NCBI GenBank assembly: GCA_019689635.1
Contig: JADGHB010000008.1
Location: forward strand, 1-64,000
Length of the DNA: 64,000 nucleotides
Source of the DNA: Nevskia sp.
GTDB taxonomy: Bacteria; Pseudomonadota; Gammaproteobacteria; Nevskiales; Nevskiaceae
Direction of reading: 5' to 3'
The notes beneath the pieces were generated by a model. That model did no database searches, was not told where the DNA came from, and worked only from the letters and a program-made list of their open reading frames with translations. Position 1 is the stretch's first letter; each line of letters opens with the position of its first letter. Position numbers and translations under genes: made by a program. Below are positions 17,052 through 28,759 of this stretch, piece by piece.

Positions 17052-18953
17052 TCAGCCGCCGATGCGGAAGGTATACATCGTTCCGCCCTGCGGAATGTGG
17101 TTCAAGCCCGCCGCCTTGGTCATGGCCGTGGCACCGATCGCGCCGAACTTGTCGTTCAGATCGAGGCCGGCGGTGACCGGCAGGCCGATCCAGCCGCCGA
17201 TGCCGGAGTACACGGAGATGTATTCCTTGCCCTTGACCTTCCAAGCGATCGGGTTGCCGATGATGCCGGACCCCAGCTTGCGTTGCCACAGGATCTTGCC
17301 GGTCTTGCGATCCAGCGCGCGGAAGTCGCCGCCGAGGCTGCCGTAGAACACCAGCCCGCCGGCGGTGTTGAGCGTGCCGCCCCAGTTCGGATACTGATCC
17401 GGGACTTCCCACTCGGTCTTGCCGGTGACGACGTTGAACTTCTTGATCTTGCCCGTCACGCCCGGCTTTTCCGGGTACATGTAGACGTTGGCGAAGACGT
17501 ACACCGTACCTTGCTGGGTGTGGGAGCGCTGCTGCGGATTGAGCTCCATGCACCAGTTGTTGGTCGGCGCGTAGAAGTTGGCCGGGTCCGCCGGATCCAC
17601 CGACACCGGCTGCTGGTCTTTACCGCCCATCGCCGAGGGACACGCCTGAGTATTCTGGCCGACGAGCAAGGGCGAATGCTCGGCGACCTTGACCGGACGG
17701 CCGGTCTTGAGATCGACCTTCTCCGCCCAGTTCACGGTGACGTACTTGTTGGCGCGCAACAGCGTGCCATCCACCCGGTCGAGCACGTAGGCGAAGCCGT
17801 TGCGGTCGAAGTGCACCAGCGCCTTGTGCTTCTTGCCGTCCACGTCGAGGTTGTCGACCAGCACGTCCTCGTTGATGCCGTCATAGTCCCACTGATCGAA
17901 CGGCGTCATCTGGTAGGCCCACACCGCCTCGCCGGTATCCACCTTGCGCGCGAAGATGGTCATCGACCACTTGTTGTCCCAATCCCCGTTGTTGCAGGCT
18001 TCTTGGGTTTGCGGATTGGCACCGCAGCGGAAAGACGGACTCCACAGGCCGGGGTTGCCGGTGCTGTAGTACACCAGCTTGAGTTCGGGATCGTAGGAAT
18101 ACCAACCCCAGGCCGCACCGCCGCCGCGCTTCCACTCGTCACCCGGATAGGTGTGGATGCCGAGATCCTTGCCCGCGGTACCGTATTCCGGATGCGCCTT
18201 GTTGGTATCCGGCGTGAGGCACACGTCTTTGTCGGAACCGGTGCTGTAGCACTCCCACACTTTCGAGCCGTCGGCCAGATTGTAGGCATCGACCCGGCCG
18301 CGCGCGGCGAATTCGTCGCCGCCGAACCCGATGATGACCTTGTCGTCGGCGATGATCGGCGCCGGAGTGATGGTCTCGCCGTGCTCCGGCCAGGCATGCT
18401 TGACGACCCAGTCTTCCTTGCCGGTCTTGGCGTCGAGCGCAATCACGTAGCCGTCCAGCGTGCCGAACACGAATTTGCCGTCGGCATAGGAACCGCCGCG
18501 GTTGACTGTGTCGCAGCAGGCGCGTGGCACGGCGGAGGCGTCACGACCGCCCTGCTTGACGTAGCTCCACAACTGCACCGGGTTGTCCGGATCGGAGAGG
18601 TCCAGCGCCTGCACGATGTTGCACTTGGACATCTCGGGGCAGCCGCTGACCATGAACATCGTCGGCCGACCATCGACGTCAACGACCAGCGGTTGGCCTT
18701 CCTGACCGCGCAAGGCGCCCAGCGATTGCGCCCACACCATTTGCAGATTCTTGACGTTGCCGGTGTTGATGTCTTTCAGCGCGCTATGACGTTGCACCGA
18801 GAAATTGCCGCCTGGAGCGGCCCATAGATCGGGGTTTTTGAAAGCCGCCATCTGCTCCGCATCCGACCCGGCGACGGCGGCACCGCACAAACCGATCAGC
18901 GCCGCTCCGGCGCAGAACATCCCGACTCCGCGTTTTGCTGTAAGCCAACTCAT
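17052..18953 (-). CDS. xoxF: Lanthanide-dependent PQQ methanol dehydrogenase
   Basis: PQQ ADH fold. RACCDTVNRGGSYADGKFVFGTLDGYVIALDAKTG contains vicinal Cys; FDQWDYDGINEDVLV carries the extra Asp (WDYDG) diagnostic of XoxF relative to MxaF. Confidence 0.95.
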   Translation of the reverse strand: MSWLTAKRGVGMFCAGAALIGLCGAAVAGSDAEQMAAFKNPDLWAAPGGNFSVQRHSALKDINTGNVKNLQMVWAQSLGALRGQEGQPLVVDVDGRPTMFMVSGCPEMSKCNIVQALDLSDPDNPVQLWSYVKQGGRDASAVPRACCDTVNRGGSYADGKFVFGTLDGYVIALDAKTGKEDWVVKHAWPEHGETITPAPIIADDKVIIGFGGDEFAARGRVDAYNLADGSKVWECYSTGSDKDVCLTPDTNKAHPEYGTAGKDLGIHTYPGDEWKRGGGAAWGWYSYDPELKLVYYSTGNPGLWSPSFRCGANPQTQEACNNGDWDNKWSMTIFARKVDTGEAVWAYQMTPFDQWDYDGINEDVLVDNLDVDGKKHKALVHFDRNGFAYVLDRVDGTLLRANKYVTVNWAEKVDLKTGRPVKVAEHSPLLVGQNTQACPSAMGGKDQQPVSVDPADPANFYAPTNNWCMELNPQQRSHTQQGTVYVFANVYMYPEKPGVTGKIKKFNVVTGKTEWEVPDQYPNWGGTLNTAGGLVFYGSLGGDFRALDRKTGKILWQRKLGSGIIGNPIAWKVKGKEYISVYSGIGGWIGLPVTAGLDLNDKFGAIGATAMTKAAGLNHIPQGGTMYTFRIGG

Positions 18954-19067
18954 GCGTTCTCCTCCTTATTGGGTTCCCTTTGTCTCCCGCCGCCACCGCG
19001 GGAAGCAACCGACGAGCGATCGTCTGGCGGGTGCCCTGCGCGTGCGTGGCCATGCGGCTTGATTTTT

Positions 19068-19098
19068 CGTAGCAGCGGCTGTGCCAGCCGGCGGGTTT
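19068..19098. repeat. Possible REP-like palindromic unit
   Basis: CGTAGCAGCGGCTGTGCCAGCCGGCGGG has the GTAG + GGCT/AGCC hairpin layout of gammaproteobacterial REP elements; only one copy recognised here. Confidence 0.3.
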
Positions 19099-19236
19099 GT
19101 GGAAACGGCTTTCCAATCATCGGCTTGCGATGACCGTCCGGCGGGCGGCCGGCGGCCGGCGCCATTCCTCGGGTCAACGTGGTTACAGCAATGGGCCGGA
19201 TATGACCCAGCGGCCAAGCGCTGTGGGCTGGATGGG

Positions 19237-19932
19237 TTAGGCCGACGTTTCGACGAGCCGTTCCACGCGCTCCGGCAGCTCGACGAAGCGTTCCGCGAAC
19301 AGCACCGGCGCCGGCCAGGCGCGCAGGCGGTTCGCACCGTAGCCGTAGGCAACGCCAATGAAGGCGGTGCCGGCGGACTGTGCCGCGGCGGCATCCGGGA
19401 AATCGTCGCCGACCATCACCGCCTTGCGTGATCGGCAATTCAACCGCTCCAGCGTCGTCAGCAGCGGCAACGGGTCGGGCTTGCGCGCCGGCGTGCTGTC
19501 GCCGCCGATGACGGCGCCGAACCAGGATGTCAGTTCGCAGGCTTCGAGTATGGCCAGCGACAGCTCGATCGGCTTGTTGGTGCACACGCCCAGCCGCCAG
19601 CCCGCCGTGCTCAGCGCGGCTAGCGTTTCGGGCACGCCGGGATAGGGCCGCGTGAGCCGCGTGCACTGCGCGCGATAGTCTTCCATGAAGCGGGGCAACA
19701 AGCGCTCGATGCGCGCGGGCCGAGGGTCCGCGCCGCGTGCGGCCAGCGCGCGCGCCAGCAAGGCCTGCACGCCATCGCCGATCAGGGTCGTGACCGTCTC
19801 CAGATCCAGCGGCGGCAGGCCTTCGGCGGCCAGCACGCGGTTGAGGCTGGCGCACAAATCCGCGGCGCTGTCCACCAAGGTGCCGTCGAGATCGAAAACC
19901 AACGCACCACGAGTCGCGCCGGGGACGCTCAT
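19237..19932 (-). CDS. gph: Phosphoglycolate phosphatase
   Basis: [33 protein letters not shown]...GVCTNKP...KPDPLPLL...[20 protein letters not shown] motifs, cbb context (cbbZ role). Confidence 0.92.
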   Translation of the reverse strand: MSVPGATRGALVFDLDGTLVDSAADLCASLNRVLAAEGLPPLDLETVTTLIGDGVQALLARALAARGADPRPARIERLLPRFMEDYRAQCTRLTRPYPGVPETLAALSTAGWRLGVCTNKPIELSLAILEACELTSWFGAVIGGDSTPARKPDPLPLLTTLERLNCRSRKAVMVGDDFPDAAAAQSAGTAFIGVAYGYGANRLRAWPAPVLFAERFVELPERVERLVETSA

Positions 19933-20876
19933 GCGGGGGTCTGCGGCTTCCCGGGACCGGCGAGCACGCGGCTGGCGCGGATGTCTTCCGCTTCGATCGT
20001 CATCAGTGCATCGGCACTGACCTGCCGCCGGGAGAACAGGCGGTTGGCCTGGCGCAGCCGCGCGCGGTCCAGGGCGTTGCGCACGCTGCGCGCGTTGGCG
20101 AAATGCGGCTGCTGCATGCGCTTGACCAGGTATTCGCGGAACGCGGCTTCCGCTTCGGCGCTGAAGCGATATTGCTGCTGGGCGAGCATCAGGCGCGCGA
20201 TGGCCAGCAGCTCGTCCACCGTATAGTCGGGAAAGTCGAGGTGGTGGGCGATGCGCGAGCGGAATCCCGGATTGGCCTTGAAGAAGCTGTCCATGCGATC
20301 GGCATAGCCGGCGAGGATCACCACCAGATCCTCGCGCTGGTTTTCCATCACCTGCAGGAGGATCTCGATCGCCTCCTGGCCGTAGTCACGCTCGTTTTCC
20401 TGCTTGTAGAGGTAGTAGGCCTCGTCGATGAACAGCACGCCGCCCATCGCGCGCTTGAGCACTTCCTTGGTCTTGGGCGCGGTGTGGCCGATGTACTGGC
20501 CGACGAGGTCGTCGCGCGTCACGGCCACCAGGTGGCCCTGGCGAACGTAACCCAGCCGGTGCAGGATCTGCGCCATGCGCAAGGCCACCGTGGTCTTGCC
20601 GGTGCCGGGATTGCCGGTGAAGCTCATGTGCAGCGTCGGCGCCGACGCCGACAGGCCCAGCTGCTTGCGCACGCGCTCGACCAGCAGGAGCGCGGCGATC
20701 TCGCGGATGCGCGTCTTGACCGGCTTCAGACCCACCAGCTCGCGGTCGAGCTGGTCCAGCACTTCCTGGATCTGGGTGCTGCGGTAGGCTTCTTCGAGAT
20801 CGATGGAGGCTTCCGATGCGGGCGCTGCCGGCGTCGTTGTCGCGGGAGGATCCGGACGTTCGGCTCGAACGGGCAT
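19929..20876 (-). CDS. cbbX: Red-type RuBisCO activase CbbX (AAA+ ATPase)
   Basis: [98 protein letters not shown]. Confidence 0.97.
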   Translation of the reverse strand: MPVRAERPDPPATTTPAAPASEASIDLEEAYRSTQIQEVLDQLDRELVGLKPVKTRIREIAALLLVERVRKQLGLSASAPTLHMSFTGNPGTGKTTVALRMAQILHRLGYVRQGHLVAVTRDDLVGQYIGHTAPKTKEVLKRAMGGVLFIDEAYYLYKQENERDYGQEAIEILLQVMENQREDLVVILAGYADRMDSFFKANPGFRSRIAHHLDFPDYTVDELLAIARLMLAQQQYRFSAEAEAAFREYLVKRMQQPHFANARSVRNALDRARLRQANRLFSRRQVSADALMTIEAEDIRASRVLAGPGKPQTPA

Positions 20877-20900
20877 AGGGAATTCACCTCCTCGGATCGC

Positions 20901-21482
20901 TCAATGCATCAGCACCAGCCCACGCTCGACCTCGGCCCGGCGCAGCCGGCCGGTGAGCTTTTCCACCAAAGCCAGGGCAAAGGCGATGGCGGTGCCGGGG
21001 CCGCGCGAGGTGATCAAGGCGCCATCGTCCACCACGGCCTCCTCGCGGTAGTGCACGTCCGGCCGCGCGACTTCGTCCTTGAACTTGGGATTGCTCGTCA
21101 CACGCCGCCCGGCGAGCAGCCCCTGCGCGGCCAGCACCGAAGGCGCGCCGCAAATCGCGGCGGTATACCGCGCCTCCTCGTGAAAGCGCTGCACCAGCGC
21201 CCCGATGCGCGGGTCTTCGCGCAGGTGACGCACGCCGGGCATGCCGCCGGGCAGCACCAGCATGTCGAATGCCTCGCCGAACACCGCATCGAGCGGCGCA
21301 TCGGGCAGCAGGACCGTGCCGCGCGAACCGCGCACCGGCCCGTCGCGCAGGCCGGCGACGACCACCTCGACGTCCGCACGGCGCAGGACGTCGATGATCG
21401 TCACCGCTTCCAGCTCCTCGAAACCCTCAGCCAGGGGCAAGAGCACGCGCGGCGTGTGGTGACAGCTTTCGGGGACGCTCAC
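20901..21482 (-). CDS. DJ-1/PfpI family protein
   Basis: PRVLLPLAEGFEELEAVTIIDVLRRADVEVVVAGL...ARYTAAICGAPSVLAAQGLLAGRRVTSNPKFKDEV; DJ-1/YajL-like with AAICGAP nucleophile elbow. Confidence 0.92.
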   Translation of the reverse strand: MSVPESCHHTPRVLLPLAEGFEELEAVTIIDVLRRADVEVVVAGLRDGPVRGSRGTVLLPDAPLDAVFGEAFDMLVLPGGMPGVRHLREDPRIGALVQRFHEEARYTAAICGAPSVLAAQGLLAGRRVTSNPKFKDEVARPDVHYREEAVVDDGALITSRGPGTAIAFALALVEKLTGRLRRAEVERGLVLMH

Positions 21483-21496
21483 GACGCACTCCGCAT

Positions 21497-21935
21497 TCAG
21501 CGATAGCGCTCGCCTTCGGCAGCGTCGGTGGCGTAGGGATGCACGGTATAGCGGATGTGTCGCCCCTCGCATTCCTGGCGCCACAGGCCGAAGCCCGGCT
21601 CTTCTTTCGGTCGGTTGACGAGGTAGGACATGCGCGGCGTCTCCCAGCCGCGCGTGCTGTCGAAGGCGGTGACGCGCACGTAATGGTTGGGATACGCCTT
21701 GCGGCACTGGTTGATCTCGTAGAGGATCGCCGCCGGGTCCTTCAAATCGAACATCGGCAAGCCCCACATCTCCCAGTAGGTGTTGCGCGGATGCGGATCG
21801 TCGGTGAACTCCACGTTGATCGCCCAGCCCTGGCTCAGCGCGTACTTGAGCTGCGCGATGATCTGCTCGTCGGTGAGATCGGGCAGGAACGAGAACTGGC
21901 CCTGCGTGATGCGGCTGCCGTGATTGGTCATCATG
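21497..21935 (-). CDS. cbbS: RuBisCO small subunit
   Basis: [63 protein letters not shown]; red-type small subunit. Confidence 0.97.
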
Positions 21936-21960
21936 TCGCGTGCTCCTGCTAAAAGTTCAT

Positions 21961-24550
<2,590 letters not shown>

Positions 24551-24584
24551 CTTCGGTTCCTCGCTAGGCTCGTTCGACGGGATC

Positions 24585-25460
24585 TCACAGCATGCGCCGG
24601 CGGGTCTCGACCAGCCGCATGATCATCGGCGTCAGGATCAGCTGCATCGCCAGATCCTGCTTGCCGCCGGGGATCACGATGGAGTTGGCGCGCGACATGA
24701 AGCTGTCGTGGATCATCGACAGCAGGTAGGAAAAGTCGATGCCGCGCGGATTGCGGAAGCGGATCACCACCATCGACTCGTCCGGGGTCGGGATCCAGCG
24801 CGCGATGAACGGGTTGGAGGTGTCCACCGTCGGCACGCGCTGAAAATTGATGTCGGTGTGCGAGAACTGCGGACAGATGTAGCGGACGTAATCCGGCATG
24901 CGCCGCAGGATAGTGTCGGTGATCGCCTCGGTGCTGTAGCCGCGCGCGCTGCGGTCGCGGTGCAGCTTCTGGATCCACTCCAGGTTGATCACCGGCACCA
25001 CGCCGATCTTGAGGTCCGCGTACTGCGCGACGTTGACTTGTTCGGTCACCACCGCGCCGTGCAGTCCTTCGTAAAACAGCACGTCGCTGTCCGGTTCGAA
25101 GTTTTCCCACTCGGTGAACGTGCCGGGCGGCACCCCGTAGCGGGCCGCTTCCTCGTCGTCGTGGACGTAATGACGGGTGCGGCCGGTGCCGCTGGCGGCG
25201 TACTGGCGGAATACCGCTTCCAGCTCGGGCAAGAGGTTCGCTTCCGGCCCGAAATGGCTGAAATGATGGTCGCCCCTGGCCGCCGCCTCGGCCATCGCCC
25301 GCTTCATGCCCGCGCGGTCGTAGCGGTGGAAAGCGTCGCCCTCGATATAGACCGCCTTGACGTGTTCGCGGCGGAAGATCTGCTCGAAGGTCTTTTTGAC
25401 GGAGGTCGTCCCGGCGCCGGAAGAGCCGGTGACGGAGATGATCGGATGGCGTGCCGACAT
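24585..25460 (-). CDS. cbbP: Phosphoribulokinase
   Basis: [56 protein letters not shown]...[11 protein letters not shown]; proteobacterial PRK. Confidence 0.97.
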   Translation of the reverse strand: MSARHPIISVTGSSGAGTTSVKKTFEQIFRREHVKAVYIEGDAFHRYDRAGMKRAMAEAAARGDHHFSHFGPEANLLPELEAVFRQYAASGTGRTRHYVHDDEEAARYGVPPGTFTEWENFEPDSDVLFYEGLHGAVVTEQVNVAQYADLKIGVVPVINLEWIQKLHRDRSARGYSTEAITDTILRRMPDYVRYICPQFSHTDINFQRVPTVDTSNPFIARWIPTPDESMVVIRFRNPRGIDFSYLLSMIHDSFMSRANSIVIPGGKQDLAMQLILTPMIMRLVETRRRML

Positions 25461-25469
25461 GGGATTTCC

Positions 25470-26531
25470 TTATGCGCGCAGCAAACCGCGCGGTCGGAAC
25501 AGCGGCGAGCGCTCGGCATCGTGGCCCAAGCCCTGCACGTAGCGCGCCACCCGCGCCACTTCCGAGGCCGAGCCGAACACCAGCGGCGTGCGCTGGTGCG
25601 CGCTGCCGGGCACGAGATCGAGAATGCGCTCTACGCCGTCGGTGGCAGCGCCGCCGGCTTGCTCCATCAGCAGGGCGATGGGATTGGCCTCGTACACCAG
25701 ACGCAGCCGTCCCTGGCGATAGCCGGCGCGCGCGTCGCCGGGATAGAGGTAAATCCCTCCGCGCACGAGAATGCGCCAGGTCTCGGCGACCAGCGAAGCG
25801 ATCCAGCGCATGTTGCAGTCCTCGCGGCGCGGCCCTTCCTCGCCGCGGATGCAGTCGTCCACGTAGGCGCGGATGGCGGGATCCCAGTGGCGCTGGTTGG
25901 AGGCGTTGATCGCGAACTCTTGGGTGCGCGTGGGCACGCGCACGTTGCGCGCGACGAGACGAAACAGTTTTTGAGTCGGACCCGCGCGGCGCTCGAGCAC
26001 GTACAGGCTGGTACCGGCACCCAGCGTCAGCGCCAGCGAGGTCTGCGGGCCGTAGATGAAAAATCCCGCGGCGAGCTGCGCCCGGCCGGGTTGCAGAAAG
26101 CTGACCTCGGGACCGCCTTCGACCTGCGGCAGGATCGAAAAGATGGTGCCGATGGAGACGTTGGTGTCGATGTTGGACGAACCGTCGAGCGGATCCAGCG
26201 CCACCATCAGCGGCGCGCGCGGATCGAGCGTCAACGGAGTTTCGTCCTCCTCGGACAAGACCGCGGCCACTGGCGCCGCGCGCAGGGCGTCGATGAAGTG
26301 CTGGTGCGCGAGCACGTCCAGCTCGGTGGCCTTGTCGCCGCCGCCGCGTTCGGCGTGCACCCGGCCGTGCTCTCCGGCCAGCGGCCCGAGCGCGATACGC
26401 TCGGCGATCGGCACGGCGGCCTGCGCCAGCGCGTGCAGGGTCGCGGACAGTGCGCGCGCCAGCTCGGCTTCGCCCGCCTGGGCGCGCAGGTCGGCGTCGA
26501 GCGTATCGGGCAGCGTCTTGGCAGTGGGCAT
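25470..26531 (-). CDS. cbbF: Class I fructose-1,6-bisphosphatase
   Basis: VLSEEDETPLTLDPRAPLMVALDPLDGSSNIDTNVSIGTIFSILP...GGIYLYPGDARAGYRQGRLRLVYEANPIALLMEQAGG. Confidence 0.97.
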   Translation of the reverse strand: MPTAKTLPDTLDADLRAQAGEAELARALSATLHALAQAAVPIAERIALGPLAGEHGRVHAERGGGDKATELDVLAHQHFIDALRAAPVAAVLSEEDETPLTLDPRAPLMVALDPLDGSSNIDTNVSIGTIFSILPQVEGGPEVSFLQPGRAQLAAGFFIYGPQTSLALTLGAGTSLYVLERRAGPTQKLFRLVARNVRVPTRTQEFAINASNQRHWDPAIRAYVDDCIRGEEGPRREDCNMRWIASLVAETWRILVRGGIYLYPGDARAGYRQGRLRLVYEANPIALLMEQAGGAATDGVERILDLVPGSAHQRTPLVFGSASEVARVARYVQGLGHDAERSPLFRPRGLLRA

Positions 26532-26600
26532 GGCGATCTCCTCGAGGCGCATGCGCGGGCGGGAAGGGTCGGCGAAACTACCTTACGCCCGCGGGTGTTT

Positions 26601-26625
26601 CAAAACAAACTAAATATGTTTGACG
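26601..26625. promoter_or_regulatory. Candidate CbbR operator in the cbbF/cbbR divergent region
   Basis: AT-rich inverted repeat CAAAC-TAAATAT-GTTTG between divergent cbbF and cbbR, in an otherwise GC-rich sequence. Confidence 0.5.
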
Positions 26626-26665
26626 GGAACTTTAAGTTTTTTGAGCCGCCGATTATGCTCGCCGC

Positions 26666-27589
26666 ATGCGCAACCTCACGCTCAAGCAACTGCGCGCGGT
26701 GGCGGCGATCGCGCGCCGCGGCACCATCACCCGCGCGGCCGAGGAGCTGCACCTGACGCCGGCCGCGTTGACCGCGCGCCTCAAACAACTGGAGCAGGAT
26801 CTGGGCCTGATGCTGTTCGACCGCACCGCCTCCGGTCTGCGACCGACCGAGGCTGGCCGGCTCCTGCTGCATGCGGTCGAACGCGTCGGCGCGGTGCTGG
26901 CCGAGTGCGGCGAGAGTCTCGACGCCCTGCGCGGCTTGAGCCGCGGCCGGCTCAACATCGGCGTGGTGTCCACCGCCAAGTACTTCGCTCCACGCCTCAT
27001 CGCCGCCTTCGCGCGCAGCCATCCCGGCATCGAGATGGGGCTGCAGGTTTACAACCGCGAAGGCACCCTCCGCGTGTTGCGCGACTACGAGGTCGATCTG
27101 GCGATCATGGGCCGGCCGAGCGATGCCTTCGAGGTGGAGAAAGAGGCTTTCGCTGAGCATCCGCTGGTGATCATCGCGGCACCGGACCATCCGCTGGCCC
27201 GGCGCAAGCGGCTGCGTTTCGATCAGCTGGGCGGCGAAACCTTTCTGGTGCGCGAACCGGGCTCCGGCACGCGCATGGTGTTCGAGAATCTGTGCGACGA
27301 AGCCCTGCGCGGCGAGCGACCGCGCGTGGGCATGGAGATTCCCAGCAACGAGACCATCAAGCAGGCGGTGATGGCCGGCCTGGGCATCGCCCTGATCTCG
27401 GGACACACGGTGGAAGCGGAACTGCGCGATGGCCGTCTGGCGATGTTGCCGGTCGCCGGCTTGCCGATCCGCCGCCAGTGGTTCCTTGTGCGCCGGGCGG
27501 ATCGCCATCCCAGTCCGGCGGTCCAGGGCTTCTGGGATTTCCTGCGGCGCGAAGGCGCGGCCATGCTGCCCAAGCTGCCGTTGCGTTAA
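26666..27589 (+). CDS. cbbR: LysR-family transcriptional regulator of the CBB operon
   Basis: MRNLTLKQLRAVAAIARRGTITRAAEELHLTPAALTARLKQLEQDLGLMLFDRTASGLRPTEAG; divergent from cbbF. Confidence 0.93.
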   Translation: MRNLTLKQLRAVAAIARRGTITRAAEELHLTPAALTARLKQLEQDLGLMLFDRTASGLRPTEAGRLLLHAVERVGAVLAECGESLDALRGLSRGRLNIGVVSTAKYFAPRLIAAFARSHPGIEMGLQVYNREGTLRVLRDYEVDLAIMGRPSDAFEVEKEAFAEHPLVIIAAPDHPLARRKRLRFDQLGGETFLVREPGSGTRMVFENLCDEALRGERPRVGMEIPSNETIKQAVMAGLGIALISGHTVEAELRDGRLAMLPVAGLPIRRQWFLVRRADRHPSPAVQGFWDFLRREGAAMLPKLPLR

Positions 27590-27918
27590 CCGGCCGCGCG
27601 CCGCTTGCGGGAGGCGCGTTGCGCGATGCGCCGGACATGTGCCTCGGCCGCCGACTCGAAAGAAACCAGTTCGGCGAGCAAGGCGCGCAGGCGCCCGTTC
27701 GCGTCCGCTACGCCGCGCGCGTCGAGCGCGCGTAGCAGGTCGTATTCCGCATAGGCCGGAGCGCCGCCGCACCAGCGCGGCGGCACCTTGAAACCAAGAC
27801 GGCCCAGCCGCTGGGTTGCGGTCTGTAGCAGGATCGCTTCCGGCGCGTCGTAATTCCCGCGCGCCAAGGCCTCAAGGCCCGCGCGGATCAAATCGCGGCC
27901 GGGCAGGGCGGCCGCCAT
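27586..27918 (-). CDS. Small basic protein downstream of a nucleotidyltransferase
   Basis: MAAALPGRDLIRAGLEALARGNYDAPEAILLQTATQRLG...RASRKRRAAG; overlaps the 3' end of the upstream gene. Confidence 0.55.
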   Translation of the reverse strand: MAAALPGRDLIRAGLEALARGNYDAPEAILLQTATQRLGRLGFKVPPRWCGGAPAYAEYDLLRALDARGVADANGRLRALLAELVSFESAAEAHVRRIAQRASRKRRAAG

Positions 27919-28443
27919 CAGCCGGCACGCCGTGGCATCGCATAAATTCCGCCACCTTGACGTCGAAGGTGCGGGCATCGATTCGGGGATAGCGTTCGAG
28001 TCTGGGCTTGATCGCATCGTACAACTCCACGAGCCGGTGCGGGACGACCAAGCCCAGCCGCACCATGGCATCGACGTCAGCAAGATCGCGCTCGTGGCCG
28101 CGCTCGATCTTGGACAGGGCCTGGGCATAGAAATCCGTGATGGAGAACTCGACCGGGCCGCGCATCCCCAGCGTTTCGCGGCGCTCGTCCTGCTCCGGCA
28201 GCTTAGGTATGAAGTCTTCCGGAGCGGCGAGTTCGACGCTGAGATCGAGCTCGTCCTTGAGCCTTGCGATCGCCGCAAATGCACCGGGAGGTTCCGGATC
28301 GAGCTTGAGGTCGATGTCGATGGTCATCTCCCGCCAGCCTTTGAGCACGGCCGCTGCCCCGCCAGACAAATAAACACGGCCGGGACCGTGTGCCGCTCGC
28401 CCCAACTCGCTCATGAAGCGCTCCAGCGCGGTGCGGGTGACCA
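27872..28443 (-). CDS. DUF6036/AbiEii-like nucleotidyltransferase family protein
   Basis: VYLSGGAAAVLKGWREMTIDIDLKLDPEPPGAFAAIARLKDELDLSVELAAPEDFIPKLPEQDER...KIERGHERDLADVDAMV; GG...D-x-D arrangement of MNT-type folds. Alternative start at 28455. Confidence 0.75.
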
Positions 28444-28759
28444 TTGATCGCATCGAGGAATTATCGCAATTCCGCTTCGCGCTGGCGGAACCCGGTTTCC
28501 GCCCGGTGTTGCGCATCGGCGACAAGTTGACACAACGACTGTTACCGAGCCGACCCTGCGCCGCGCGCCCGCGCCGCCGGCACGGAATCAAGTCACTGTT
28601 TAGATGGACAATTTCACGACCGCCGCAGCCTGGAATGACTGGCACCAAGCTTGCCAGATGTTTAACGGCACCAGGTCCGGTGCCCTACACCAGCGATCCC
28701 CGCAGTCCTTGAATCAGGGACACAAACAGCGCGGGACGGAGGAGACGAGGAGGATAATT

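Noticed and set aside
14860-18827. Long plus-strand ORFs opposite xoxF and xoxJ (15135-16898, 17097-18827)
   Set aside because: Antisense shadows of well supported genes.
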